Shown piece by piece: positions 43,968 to 52,867 of a DNA stretch of 64,000 bases; position 1 is the stretch's first letter; each line of letters begins with the position of its first letter. Position numbers and translations under genes: made by a program. The notes under the pieces were generated by a model. It searched no databases. It saw only the letters and a program-made list of their open reading frames with translations, and was not told the DNA's origin. Source of the DNA: Lentilitoribacter sp. Alg239-R112 (GTDB lineage Bacteria; Pseudomonadota; Alphaproteobacteria; Rhizobiales; Rhizobiaceae); NCBI RefSeq assembly GCF_900537175.1, contig NZ_LS999833.1:992001-1056000 (forward strand), in the 5' to 3' direction.

Positions 43968-45235
43968 CTCTAGCTATCTTTTCCGCACTTTCGTCCTATT
44001 TGCGCGTGAGGTGTTTTCCGCACAAAATTCGCAATCGTGCTTCGTTGGCAGCATGGCAGAAAAAACAACTTGCGAACTGGCTTAAAAATGATCTTCCGAA
44101 GGTTAAAGCATTCAGCGAATATGGAGATCAAACAATTGAACTAAGCGATCTGCCTATTATGGAAAAGTCGGACCTCATGACAGACTTCGCGCGCTACAAC
44201 AACCAAAATGTCACCAATGAGCAGGGTTGGGCGGCATTTGAAACCAGCAAACAAATCGGCGATTTCATTGTCGGCGCAAGTACAGGCACAAGCGGAAACC
44301 GTGGCCTATTTGTTATTTCGCAAATTGAGAGATTTAAATGGCTAGGCACAATACTTGCCAAAGCAATTCCCACTTTCTGGAGACAAAAAAATCGAATTGC
44401 GGTTCTTCTGCCTATTGATACGCCACTCTATGATAGTGCCAATCATGTTCGTCTTTTGGAAATTAAGTTTTTTGACATCAATCTTCCCCTGAAGGAAATC
44501 AGCGCAGAACTGGAGGCCTTTAACCCAACAATATTAATCGCACCACCACGCATATTGCGCAGGTTTTGCGAAACTCCCACAAAACTCCTACCACGATTAC
44601 TATTTTCCGCTGCGGAGAAGTTAGAGGAGTTTGATAGGGAAATCATTGAGCATAAATTCGGCGCTCCCTTACGTGAAATCTATATGGCTACAGAAGGATT
44701 ACTTGGTGTCTCCTGTTCGCATAACAAGCTTCATCTATGCGAAGACTGTATGCATTTTGAATTTATGCAGGTGGGTGAAAATCTGGTTTCTCCAGTCATT
44801 TCAGATTTTAGTCGGAAAACACAAATCATGGCGCGCTACCGCCTGAATGATTTGCTTCGTCTGGATAGCGACCCTTGCCCGTGCGGGTCACCTCTTATCG
44901 TTGTAAGTGAAATAATTGGGCGTCAAGATGATGTTTTCTCACTTATCGGACAAGACGGTAAGCATGTTGAAATAACGCCAGATATTTTGCGCAATGTTAT
45001 TGTTGATACGGATAGAGATATTTCAGACTTTCGCCTGCTACAAACAGGACCATTGAACCTTGAACTCCAGCTACCGGATTATTGTTCTTTCGAAGTCAAT
45101 CAGCTCGTGCGTGAACGGCTTAATCAGCTGCTTGGCAAACATGGTGTATCTCCCGATGTAAAGATTACTCATACGCCAGTGGAGCCACAAACTGCCCGAA
45201 AATTGCGGCGTGTAGAAAGATGCTGGTTTCCGTGA
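43964..45235 (+). CDS. F390-synthetase/phenylacetate-CoA-ligase-like adenylate-forming enzyme
   Basis: A 423-residue adenylating enzyme of the putative adenylate-forming group related to coenzyme F390 synthetase and PaaK. The ATP loop is GASTGTSGNRGLF (about residues 104-116). YMATEGLLGVSC and LRLDSDPCPCGSPL follow, the last being a zinc-like Cys motif typical of PaaK relatives. Translation starts at TTG 43964 overlapping the upstream stop (TTGA), with GGGGAG eight bases before it. It presumably activates an acid as acyl-AMP for transfer to an amine, thiol or hydroxyl. The next gene encodes an ATP-grasp ligase, so two ligations may take place. Confidence 0.82.
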   Translation: MTLAIFSALSSYLRVRCFPHKIRNRASLAAWQKKQLANWLKNDLPKVKAFSEYGDQTIELSDLPIMEKSDLMTDFARYNNQNVTNEQGWAAFETSKQIGDFIVGASTGTSGNRGLFVISQIERFKWLGTILAKAIPTFWRQKNRIAVLLPIDTPLYDSANHVRLLEIKFFDINLPLKEISAELEAFNPTILIAPPRILRRFCETPTKLLPRLLFSAAEKLEEFDREIIEHKFGAPLREIYMATEGLLGVSCSHNKLHLCEDCMHFEFMQVGENLVSPVISDFSRKTQIMARYRLNDLLRLDSDPCPCGSPLIVVSEIIGRQDDVFSLIGQDGKHVEITPDILRNVIVDTDRDISDFRLLQTGPLNLELQLPDYCSFEVNQLVRERLNQLLGKHGVSPDVKITHTPVEPQTARKLRRVERCWFP

Positions 45236-46401
45236 CTGAGTTTAACACCAAACACCCACATAGAATACTTGTAACTGGAGCTCGCGCACCTGCTGCGCTT
45301 CATATTGCACGGCTGCTGACCGATGCTGGTTGTCACGTCTTTATGTCCGATACATTGCGTTGGCCATTTAGCAACGGATCACGAGCCTGCATTCAATATT
45401 ATCGTTTTCGCTCTCCGGTCGAAGACTGGGAACGTTTTTGTTTTGATATTGTTCAATTGATAAATGACAATAGTATTACACATGTAATTCCAACATGTGA
45501 GGAAGTATTTCATCTGGCTAGGCTATGGAAAGATTTAAAACCGACTGCCTCACTCTTTGCTCCAAAGGTCAGCACTCTTTTGAATGCACACAATAAACTT
45601 TCTTTCATCCAACGAGCTGCCGATCTTGGGCTGGAAGTGCCAGATACTCGGTTATTACTTTCGCCAGATGACATCCAAAAAAGCGATCATACGCGCGTTC
45701 TAAAGCCTATATGGTCAAGATTCGCTGAAAAGGTTTTCATTCAACCAAATTCACCCGATCTGCAAAAAATAAAGCCATCTGCTGCAGCGCCTTGGATATC
45801 GCAAGAGTTTCTTGAAGGCGAGGAAATTTGTGCATTCGCTTTTGCTAAAGATGGAAATACTTTGGGCATTTCCGCTTATCACCCGCTATATCGGGCAGGA
45901 AAAGGAGCGGCAATCTATTTCAAACCTGTGGCAACCGAAATCGTCGCACCATTTGTCCAAACCTATATTGAAGGCGAAAACTGGACCGGCCAAATTTCAT
46001 TTGATTTAATAAGGATGAAAGATGGGAAGATACTACCATTGGAATGCAATCCGCGATCAACAAGCGGCATCCACTTTTTTCGCGATCCAACATCTTTTTG
46101 CTCGACTTTCCTTTGTAATGAACAAGATGGACCAGAAGCAGATCTAAGTATATCACAATCCGTACCTCTTGCCATGCTCAGCTATGGATTGGTTGAAGCA
46201 ATTAGGCGCCGGAAATTCAGGCACTGGATATCAGACTTACAGAACTCAAGAAGCGCAATGAAATGGCCCAATGATGCCATACCTATCTGGCGGCAATTTC
46301 TTACAATCATGGAATTCACTTTACGATCGCTACATAATGGAACCAGCCTGCTAGAAGCAACAACCTCCGACATCAAATGGGATGGAGACCCTAAAAAGTG
46401 A
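45220..46401 (+). CDS. ATP-grasp domain ligase
   Basis: A 393-residue protein. A Rossmann-like N-terminal part opens with RILVTGARAPAALHIARLL, followed by an ATP-grasp domain. FLEGEEICAFAFAKDG and the metal-binding ECNPRSTSGIHFF (Glu-x-Asn-x-Arg) are the clearest marks. ATP-grasp enzymes join a carboxylate to an amine or thiol through an acyl phosphate. Overlaps the adenylase gene by 16 bases and converges on the methyltransferase with an 11-base overlap. Substrates unknown. Confidence 0.82.
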   Translation: MLVSVTEFNTKHPHRILVTGARAPAALHIARLLTDAGCHVFMSDTLRWPFSNGSRACIQYYRFRSPVEDWERFCFDIVQLINDNSITHVIPTCEEVFHLARLWKDLKPTASLFAPKVSTLLNAHNKLSFIQRAADLGLEVPDTRLLLSPDDIQKSDHTRVLKPIWSRFAEKVFIQPNSPDLQKIKPSAAAPWISQEFLEGEEICAFAFAKDGNTLGISAYHPLYRAGKGAAIYFKPVATEIVAPFVQTYIEGENWTGQISFDLIRMKDGKILPLECNPRSTSGIHFFRDPTSFCSTFLCNEQDGPEADLSISQSVPLAMLSYGLVEAIRRRKFRHWISDLQNSRSAMKWPNDAIPIWRQFLTIMEFTLRSLHNGTSLLEATTSDIKWDGDPKK

Positions 46402-47116
46402 TAGTTAAAACGGCAGCATAGCCACCAAATTTAGAAGAAATCTCAACATTAACATTGTCAAATGCCGGATCGCTAGCAATCATACTTTCGAGACTATATC
46501 TTGGGAAGACATGAAAATAAGTCAGATTTTTTCGAAGGCGCTCTCGCACCCATATAGGCCAACTTTCCATGGTCGAAAAATCCACAATAACAATCCTACC
46601 CCCATGCTCACGGCACGCCGCAGCGGCAAGACGCAGAAGTTCTTCCCAGTTCGGGATCATAGATAGGCTATAGGAGAAAACATATACCCGTGATTGCGAT
46701 GGCTCCTTGAGATAGTCCGCAAAATCCTGAAGTCGAATATCAATACGTTTCCCAAGGTTAGCTTTAGCTACCTTTTTACGCGCGAAATTGATCATCTCGC
46801 TGGAGACATCAAGACCCGTGAATTTTGTTTGATTACCCGTACGATCTTTAGCCATCAGAATGAGATTCCGAGCCGTACCAGTGCCAATCTCACAGACATG
46901 AGTGGGATGATTTAGCAAAGCAGCGCGGCGCATATCAGACCGACCAGCCAGAAAAAACGGCCTCGTTATATCATAGATATATTTCATATACCGATATGTA
47001 ACATCCATTAAGGCGCCATGTTTGACCATTAAATCTTGGCCTTCATTATGGCTATCTGAACCGTTCTCTTTTTTCATGTGAACAACAATGTGGTCTTCTT
47101 TAATTATCCTATTCAT
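46391..47116 (-). CDS. Class I SAM-dependent methyltransferase (BtaB-like)
   Basis: A 241-residue methyltransferase. The SAM motif is HVCEIGTGTARNL (about 73-85), followed by FTGLDVSSEMI and VYVFSYSLSMIPNW. The preceding MDVTYRYMKYIYDITRPFFL segment resembles BtaB, the N-methyltransferase of betaine lipids. No btaA is present, so a betaine lipid is not implied. Several in-frame ATGs exist; 47116 is used but has no clear ribosome site. It lies opposite to the KAS III operon and divergent from the Rieske gene, and may N- or O-methylate the cluster product. Confidence 0.78.
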   Translation of the reverse strand: MNRIIKEDHIVVHMKKENGSDSHNEGQDLMVKHGALMDVTYRYMKYIYDITRPFFLAGRSDMRRAALLNHPTHVCEIGTGTARNLILMAKDRTGNQTKFTGLDVSSEMINFARKKVAKANLGKRIDIRLQDFADYLKEPSQSRVYVFSYSLSMIPNWEELLRLAAAACREHGGRIVIVDFSTMESWPIWVRERLRKNLTYFHVFPRYSLESMIASDPAFDNVNVEISSKFGGYAAVLTITF

Positions 47117-47148
47117 GGGAGTAACATGCTCGTAGCAAGGAGACCAGT

Positions 47149-48177
47149 ATGAGTAAGAAAAGTAACGAGCAAAGTCTTATTCTCGACCATCATTGGTATC
47201 CTGTGTCACGATCAGTTGATGTGCGCTCAAAACCTAAACGCGTCATATTTGATCAAACTCCTTACGTGCTGTTTAGAAACAACGATGCAATTGCATGTCT
47301 TCAAGACATCTGTCCGCACCGGTTTGCACGTTTCTCCGACGGGAAAGTGGTCAATGGCACGATAGAATGCCCCTATCATGGGTGGCGGTTTAATGGAGGA
47401 GGTAAATGTACTCACATACCAGTTCATGAGGGAGCAGTACCAAATCGTATGGTTCGGTCACTTTCTGTACGTGAAGAAAGTGGCCTAATATTCGTTTGCC
47501 AATCGCCGCAACAAGGTATCGAACCCTTCAAACCTACGTGGGACAACCGCGCCAAAGTACGCTCAATTGTTCAAAGTGAAACTCGTACAAGTCTGGTAAA
47601 TGTTGCTGAAAACGTCCTCGATCCAACGCACACGCTTTTTGTACATAAGGGCATTATGAGAGGAATGAGTGAACGCCGGTCCTCAGTTGATATATATGTT
47701 AATGCAAGTGAGGGGAAAGACGGGTTTCAAATTGATGTCAGGTTTGAAGGTGAAGAACGGCAAAACGGTTGGTTAAGTCGTTTGTTGGAAGGAAACCGGA
47801 GCATCAGTACAGGTACATTTATGATGCCAGGCGTTGTCGAGTTGCAATATTGGGCAAAGGATAAATTATCACTGGTAACGACGCTTTATTTCACACCAAT
47901 TGATCGCTATCATCAGCTTGGTTTTGCCATTCTAACAGGTGCTAGAAATTATGGACTTGGCTACTTGAAGAAATTAATATTCGTGCCAGCGATGCATCAC
48001 ATCATTGGTCAGGATCGTGTTATGATGGATAATTCCCAACTGAACTGGGCAATGAATGGACAACCCAAACGTGCGATGTCCCCAACCGATTTTATCCGAC
48101 CAAGCATCGAAGCTATTCTTGAAGATAAAGAACCACCAACCCTTCAAAACCCATTGCAATTAAGATTTATGCTCTAG
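47149..48177 (+). CDS. Rieske non-heme iron oxygenase
   Basis: A 342-residue oxygenase alpha-subunit-like protein. The Rieske cluster ligands are Cys55, His57, Cys74 and His77 (CPHRFARF and CPYHGWRF). The mononuclear iron histidines are His161 and His166 in ENVLDPTHTLFVHKG. The layout resembles vanillate O-demethylase or pheophorbide a oxygenase-type enzymes. AAGGAGA precedes the ATG closely. It is divergent from the methyltransferase with only 32 bases between, so the two share a control region. A tailoring hydroxylation, desaturation or demethylation is the likely role; no reductase partner is encoded nearby. Confidence 0.85.
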   Translation: MSKKSNEQSLILDHHWYPVSRSVDVRSKPKRVIFDQTPYVLFRNNDAIACLQDICPHRFARFSDGKVVNGTIECPYHGWRFNGGGKCTHIPVHEGAVPNRMVRSLSVREESGLIFVCQSPQQGIEPFKPTWDNRAKVRSIVQSETRTSLVNVAENVLDPTHTLFVHKGIMRGMSERRSSVDIYVNASEGKDGFQIDVRFEGEERQNGWLSRLLEGNRSISTGTFMMPGVVELQYWAKDKLSLVTTLYFTPIDRYHQLGFAILTGARNYGLGYLKKLIFVPAMHHIIGQDRVMMDNSQLNWAMNGQPKRAMSPTDFIRPSIEAILEDKEPPTLQNPLQLRFML

Positions 48178-48269
48178 TAGAAATTAGGTCATATTTTGGT
48201 GTTAGAGGCCAGCTTTTACAAATGACAATCCGTTAATATAATTCACCTGATTTAACTTAGGTCGGTAAA

Positions 48270-50435
48270 ATGTATGAGATTCAAGACAATAGCGTTTTAT
48301 GGAACGGGCGAGCTATCAAGCACGCAGATCCCAAAAGTTTTGACATTTTATCTGATATAATTGGTCGTGACGCAGCGTCCGTATATATGTCTGGCAAAAA
48401 GCAGAATGTTGGGGCCTCCAATTTTGCCATCCTGTCCGATACTTATGCTCATAACAACGAAACTATCTATCAAATCCTCCCGACAAAACTGAAAATTTTA
48501 AAGAATATCGATGTCAAAAGTTTCTCAGCAGTCGGGGATTTTTTTGGACGCGATGATTGTAATGCATTCTTCTTTGATAAACGTCTGAGATTAAGTAAAA
48601 GCAAAGTTTCGAGCGACCTTAAAAGCCTTGGTCATGTATATGCGACAGACGGAGCTATTTTATTTTTTGGAGCAGAGGTGATCTCTGTGCCAACGAACAT
48701 CGACATGACCAGCTCCAAAATCCAGCTCAAATGGTTTTCGGATGATGACGTAAATTTGCCACCTATTGCACTCACTGACGGCATTAGTTGCTGGGTGGCA
48801 TCGCCGCACTATGAAGATCTGTGGACTGAGTGCGCAGGTGCAGACTTTGCTACTTTGCAACCACTTGTTTCTGATCTGGGAGAATATTCCAGCAACTCCT
48901 ATGCGATTGACGAAGAGCACGTTTGGTTCCGCGGTAATTTGCTTGCGGGAATATCATCGGCAGGCACACGAATATTTGGTAACGACATGCTCACCGATGA
49001 AAAAAACATATGGCATGGCGCAACATTACTTCCGGAGAACCCGGATGACATCACATATATCAAAAAGCATTTCACACATACTCCGAACTATCTGGATGGT
49101 CCCCTCCTGCACCATGGTGACCGGGTGGTTTTGTACGATATGGAAAAAGGCGCCCAAACACTCGCAACAGCAACACCGCAAGCCTTCACAAACAAAGATC
49201 TCGTTTTTACGTTAAACAAAATATTTGCATCAATGTTTGCTGTGTTTTCCACCTTCCCTCCGCCATTCCAGGATTTGAATGAAATTCGGGAATATTTAGA
49301 CAATCATGCCAATACTCTACAGGCAAACTCTAGCCTACCGAAATTCACCGCAACGCTATCGACCAACGGAAACATAGAGCTTGCTCTTGCCGATGGCACA
49401 ATTCTTACCCAACCTGTGTCCTGTTGGTATACTCTCGGTTGTCATTTCTGGTGCCATATGCAGCAATTCGAACCGATGTTTTTGCCCTATCCAGCAGCCG
49501 GCACAATGCTGCCCGATAGTATGGATATGCACTTGTTACTTATTGCAGAACATCGGTCTGCCCTATGGGAGCTTGTTGGACATGTTTTTGAACAAGGTTG
49601 TGAACAACAATCGCGGGTGTTAGCTCATTTCTGCTTCTTTCTGTCTTATCAACATCAAGACCTCAATGACGAGGAACTAAATGAACTTGTCCGTCTTCCC
49701 AAAGAGTTAATGAATGAATTTCGCTATGAAAGTAAATGTCGAGATATCGCCGCAACAACAAATTTGGCAGCTGCGCGGGCAATTATAGAAGCTCGCTCGT
49801 TATATTCGCAGGATTTCCGGAATCGGATGGATGCCATCAATTTCTTACACGGATTAACATTGGATACCGATAAAATTGGCATCTTCTTTGATGAGATTAT
49901 TCCCACCGTTATGACCTGCTATGATCAAGAACCATTTCCGGCTCTGCGCGAACAGTTGGGAATGGTTCTCGAAGCAACTTTGATCAGCGCTCAAGTAGAT
50001 GGCGAAGCCTTTAGAAAATTTCATAATGACAAAATGCTGCCTGTGATAGAGTTTTGCATTGCCAGAGGAATTAACACCATTTTTAATCGTGCCCGATTGA
50101 CCGAAACGTTATGGGCTCTTGACCAAAACGATAGGGCCGAGATTACAGCTAGCAAACTTTTGAAAGATCTTGGTGATGACTTCGCACTTCCTGGAATCTA
50201 CATGGGACGCTTTACCTATCGCAGCCCAAGGATTTGGTTTCTCCGCGGCAAAACTGATATCTGTTGGCGCGATGCAGATACCGCAACCCATAAAGATCGC
50301 CTTTTAAAGCTCGACGACGAGTTTTCTGATCTTATAACTCACTATGGCAAGGGTGCAGCCAACTGGCCTGAGATGAAGGACATCAATGACAAAATCAACC
50401 TTTACCGGCAAGCGATAGAAGATAAGAAAATATAG
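48270..50435 (+). CDS. DKNYY-repeat domain protein, large hypothetical
   Basis: A 721-residue protein. The N-terminal 300 residues contain several repeats of the DKNYY type (PF13644), such as GRDAASVYMSGKK, GRDDCNAFFFDKRL, AIDEEHVWFRGNLL and LTDEKNIWHGATLL, each spacing a position label and a variable name-like segment. The C-terminal 400 residues are alpha-helical looking and unrecognised, with HRSALWELVGHVFEQG and similar segments. No signal peptide or membrane helix. DKNYY proteins often appear in variable, self/non-self or surface contexts, but their function is not established. It forms a pair with the YcxB-like gene just downstream. Confidence 0.65.
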   Translation: MYEIQDNSVLWNGRAIKHADPKSFDILSDIIGRDAASVYMSGKKQNVGASNFAILSDTYAHNNETIYQILPTKLKILKNIDVKSFSAVGDFFGRDDCNAFFFDKRLRLSKSKVSSDLKSLGHVYATDGAILFFGAEVISVPTNIDMTSSKIQLKWFSDDDVNLPPIALTDGISCWVASPHYEDLWTECAGADFATLQPLVSDLGEYSSNSYAIDEEHVWFRGNLLAGISSAGTRIFGNDMLTDEKNIWHGATLLPENPDDITYIKKHFTHTPNYLDGPLLHHGDRVVLYDMEKGAQTLATATPQAFTNKDLVFTLNKIFASMFAVFSTFPPPFQDLNEIREYLDNHANTLQANSSLPKFTATLSTNGNIELALADGTILTQPVSCWYTLGCHFWCHMQQFEPMFLPYPAAGTMLPDSMDMHLLLIAEHRSALWELVGHVFEQGCEQQSRVLAHFCFFLSYQHQDLNDEELNELVRLPKELMNEFRYESKCRDIAATTNLAAARAIIEARSLYSQDFRNRMDAINFLHGLTLDTDKIGIFFDEIIPTVMTCYDQEPFPALREQLGMVLEATLISAQVDGEAFRKFHNDKMLPVIEFCIARGINTIFNRARLTETLWALDQNDRAEITASKLLKDLGDDFALPGIYMGRFTYRSPRIWFLRGKTDICWRDADTATHKDRLLKLDDEFSDLITHYGKGAANWPEMKDINDKINLYRQAIEDKKI

Positions 50436-50493
50436 TGATGCAATAAGGTAAATGGCAGACAACCAGAACTTGGAATTGAAGCGGGAACATAAG

Positions 50494-51000
50494 ATGAAGC
50501 TAAATTACACGTACAAATTCGAAGATTATCTGGCAATCAATAACGCACGTGATAAGAACAGAAAAAATGCGAAAACTTATCAAATAATATTGTACTTCTT
50601 TATTCTATTAAATATCGCGGTGTCTTTGAACTGGCTTTACAAAGTTACGGCATTTGACATGGCATGGGAATATTGGATGCTTATAAACCCATTTGCATTG
50701 CTACTTCTTCCATTTAATTTCTATGTTCTAAGGCCGTGGAAACTCCGGCGACATTATAAATTACAGCTTTTGGATAACAAGCAAGTTGATTTCGAAATAA
50801 CGGATAAGGGGGTAGTCTCAGCAACCGACGGTCATATAGGTGAGTCTGATTGGACGCGGATTATCAAAGCAAATGAGGAAGAAAGACATTTTCTACTTTG
50901 GGTTAATCATGCAAACGCATATTCTATCCCCAAGCGGGCATTTTCAAGCCTCGAAGATGAACAATACCTGCGCGACATGATTGCAAAACACGTGATATAG
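50494..51000 (+). CDS. YcxB-like membrane protein
   Basis: A 168-residue protein with two membrane helices (IILYFFILLNIAVSLNWLY and YWMLINPFALLLLPFNFYVL). A C-terminal YcxB-like domain (PF14317) follows, with FEITDKGVVSATDGHIGESDW and NEEERHFLLWVNHANAYSIPKRAF. The frame is open from 50452; the ATG at 50494 is preferred because GGGA is just upstream and family proteins start near KLNYTYKFEDYL. Function unknown. Likely co-transcribed with the DKNYY gene. Confidence 0.75.
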   Translation: MKLNYTYKFEDYLAINNARDKNRKNAKTYQIILYFFILLNIAVSLNWLYKVTAFDMAWEYWMLINPFALLLLPFNFYVLRPWKLRRHYKLQLLDNKQVDFEITDKGVVSATDGHIGESDWTRIIKANEEERHFLLWVNHANAYSIPKRAFSSLEDEQYLRDMIAKHVI

Positions 51001-51130
51001 GAATGCATACTTCTAATGGTTTATTGATATCCGCATTTAGGCATAAAATATCAAGTGTGAAATTAAAATTTGACCTTTCACCAAAATCACAGCAATGTGA
51101 TCTTAACTGGAAGTCAAACTCCAACGAAAG

Positions 51131-51155
51131 AAGGCCGCTCAACTTGAGCGGCCTT
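51131..51155. terminator. Bidirectional terminator hairpin
   Basis: Perfect ten-base arms AAGGCCGCTC and GAGCGGCCTT with a five-base loop, placed between convergent genes (YcxB-like and soxF). T-rich flanks are short on both sides (TTTG and CTTCTTT). Confidence 0.8.
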
Positions 51156-51183
51156 TGTCAATTTGTGGTACGACATATCCAAC

Positions 51184-52449
51184 TTAACTGAACATATCGG
51201 AAGTAATGCCTTTATACCAACCTTCTGATTCTTCATAAGTCGTCTTCCGAAGCTCAGCATCTTCACCTGTTGCCGAGATAAACTTATCGACGACTTCTAT
51301 AGCTTCAGCACCTGCCTTATAGCTTGCACCCACTTTGACGCCATTGTCATTATCAATCAAACTCCAACACGTATTCGCAAATTTAGGTTCAAAAATGCGA
51401 GAACCGGTCAACTCACCCCGGATTGCGTTTGCAGCTACTTTAGCTTGGCTATTTGCAGAAAAACCTGATTTTGGCATTGCGGAAGCAACAGATGCATCGC
51501 CAAGAACATGAATATTCGGATCCGCTTTAGACGCCATTGTCGCGGGGATAATTGGAGCCCAATCACCATCAGTCACACCAGCGGCCATGGCGATTGAACC
51601 TGCTTTTTGCGCAGGGACTACAGACGCAGCATCTGCTTTAAATGTTTCAAGATCTGTCTCTATCTCCAGCGTATCGGGATTAACATTTTTAATTCCACCA
51701 TGAAGGTCCGAGCCAATCCATTCAATCATATCCGGATAATTGTCTTGCCAACCTTCCATAAACAAAGCCTGCTTGGAGAACTTTTCTTTTTGATCCAACA
51801 CGATAATCTTCGCGGTTGGATTTTTCTCTCTTAGAATATGAGCAATCATTGACACGCGCTCATAAGGACCTGGAGGACATCGGAAAGGATTTGGCGGAGG
51901 AACCATTATGAATGTTCCACCTTCTTTCATATTTTCAACCTGATGCTTAATCAATTGAACCTGGCTGCCAGATTTCCAGCCGTGAGGCATGGTATCTTGC
52001 GCATCCACAGAGTAACCAGAAACACTTTCGTATTTCATATCAATACCAGGTGACAGGATTAATTTATCATAGGTAACGTTGGCTCCAGATGCCAATTTCA
52101 CCTGCTTGTTTGCACCATCAACGCTCATAGCCCAATCATGAATGACATTGATACTATGATTGTTTGTCAGCCCATCATATGTATGACCGATTGATGCATA
52201 ATCGCGGAAACCGCCGAGATAAAGATTTGAAAAAAAGCAAGAGTAATATTGCTTACTTGCTTCAATTAAAGTCACATCAATCGCACCCTTGCTATCTTTT
52301 GCGATGTAGCGTGCAGCTGTTGCACCACCAGCACCACCGCCTATAACAACGACGCGGGGTTTTGCTTGACCGAAACTTAGACTAGGAGCTGCTAGTGTGG
52401 TTGCAGCTAGACCCGTTAATCCTACAAAATGCCTTCTGTTCATCTTCAT
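51184..52449 (-). CDS. soxF: Sulfide dehydrogenase flavoprotein subunit (FCSD-type)
   Basis: A 421-residue flavoprotein with a twin-arginine signal (MKMNRRHFVGLTGLAATT, cleavage near SFGQA). FAD dinucleotide site VVVIGGGAGGATAARYI and later HVLGDASVASAMPKSGFSAN. Cysteines in YYSCFFSN, NPFRCPPGPY and ANTCWSL include the expected redox pair of flavocytochrome c sulfide dehydrogenases. The start at 52449 is set by GGAGGAG six bases upstream; the frame runs to 52533 through the preceding gene. It oxidises sulfide in the periplasm with the cytochrome encoded just upstream. Last gene of the minus-strand sox operon. Confidence 0.9.
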   Translation of the reverse strand: MKMNRRHFVGLTGLAATTLAAPSLSFGQAKPRVVVIGGGAGGATAARYIAKDSKGAIDVTLIEASKQYYSCFFSNLYLGGFRDYASIGHTYDGLTNNHSINVIHDWAMSVDGANKQVKLASGANVTYDKLILSPGIDMKYESVSGYSVDAQDTMPHGWKSGSQVQLIKHQVENMKEGGTFIMVPPPNPFRCPPGPYERVSMIAHILREKNPTAKIIVLDQKEKFSKQALFMEGWQDNYPDMIEWIGSDLHGGIKNVNPDTLEIETDLETFKADAASVVPAQKAGSIAMAAGVTDGDWAPIIPATMASKADPNIHVLGDASVASAMPKSGFSANSQAKVAANAIRGELTGSRIFEPKFANTCWSLIDNDNGVKVGASYKAGAEAIEVVDKFISATGEDAELRKTTYEESEGWYKGITSDMFS

Positions 52450-52480
52450 ATTACACTCCTCCCATGTTAATCGACCCGAA

Positions 52481-52867
52481 CTACGGTTCGATAGTTTCGA
52501 AATAGGCTGCAAGTGCAGCCAATTCCTCGTCATTTAACCTCTTCGAAATAGTGTTCATTACTAAGTGCTCTCGCTGGTCATGTTTGTATTCAAACATAGC
52601 GTATATAAAGCTATCCGTTGGCCAACCCACAATTGCCGGTATGCCATCAACCTCGCCACTGATTTGATGACAAGTGACACATTCACCAGATAGATATTCG
52701 CCATATTCAACATCACCCTTTATCTGGTTCGCCGCCCGTGAGAGCCTATCGATATCGACTTCATCCATTGCCTTCGCAAATACAGTTACACCAGCCAGCG
52801 CTATTGCCAACCAAACAAGTGCTATGCTGCTATTTTTCAAAACGGCAAACACTTGATTGACTATCAT
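52481..52867 (-). CDS. soxE: c-type cytochrome, SoxE-like partner of the FCSD flavoprotein
   Basis: A 128-residue exported monohaem cytochrome: N-terminal hydrophobic signal (IALVWLAIALAGVTVFA), haem site GECVTCHQ and a distal Met in LVMNTISKRLNDEELAALAAYF. The Paracoccus SoxE is dihaem, so one site is missing compared with that type. The start codon overlaps the soxD stop by ATGA. Position between soxD and soxF supports the name. Confidence 0.82.
   Translation of the reverse strand: MIVNQVFAVLKNSSIALVWLAIALAGVTVFAKAMDEVDIDRLSRAANQIKGDVEYGEYLSGECVTCHQISGEVDGIPAIVGWPTDSFIYAMFEYKHDQREHLVMNTISKRLNDEELAALAAYFETIEP

Noticed and set aside
46391..47116. Betaine-lipid synthesis by the BtaB-like methyltransferase
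   Set aside because: The required BtaA partner is absent and the gene sits beside a KAS III/adenylase cluster, so the similarity is only to the methyltransferase subfamily.
48766..49215. A 149-codon plus-strand frame inside the DKNYY gene
   Set aside because: Fully contained in another frame of a 721-residue gene with repeat structure; its Met/His/Arg-rich translation is typical of an out-of-frame reading.
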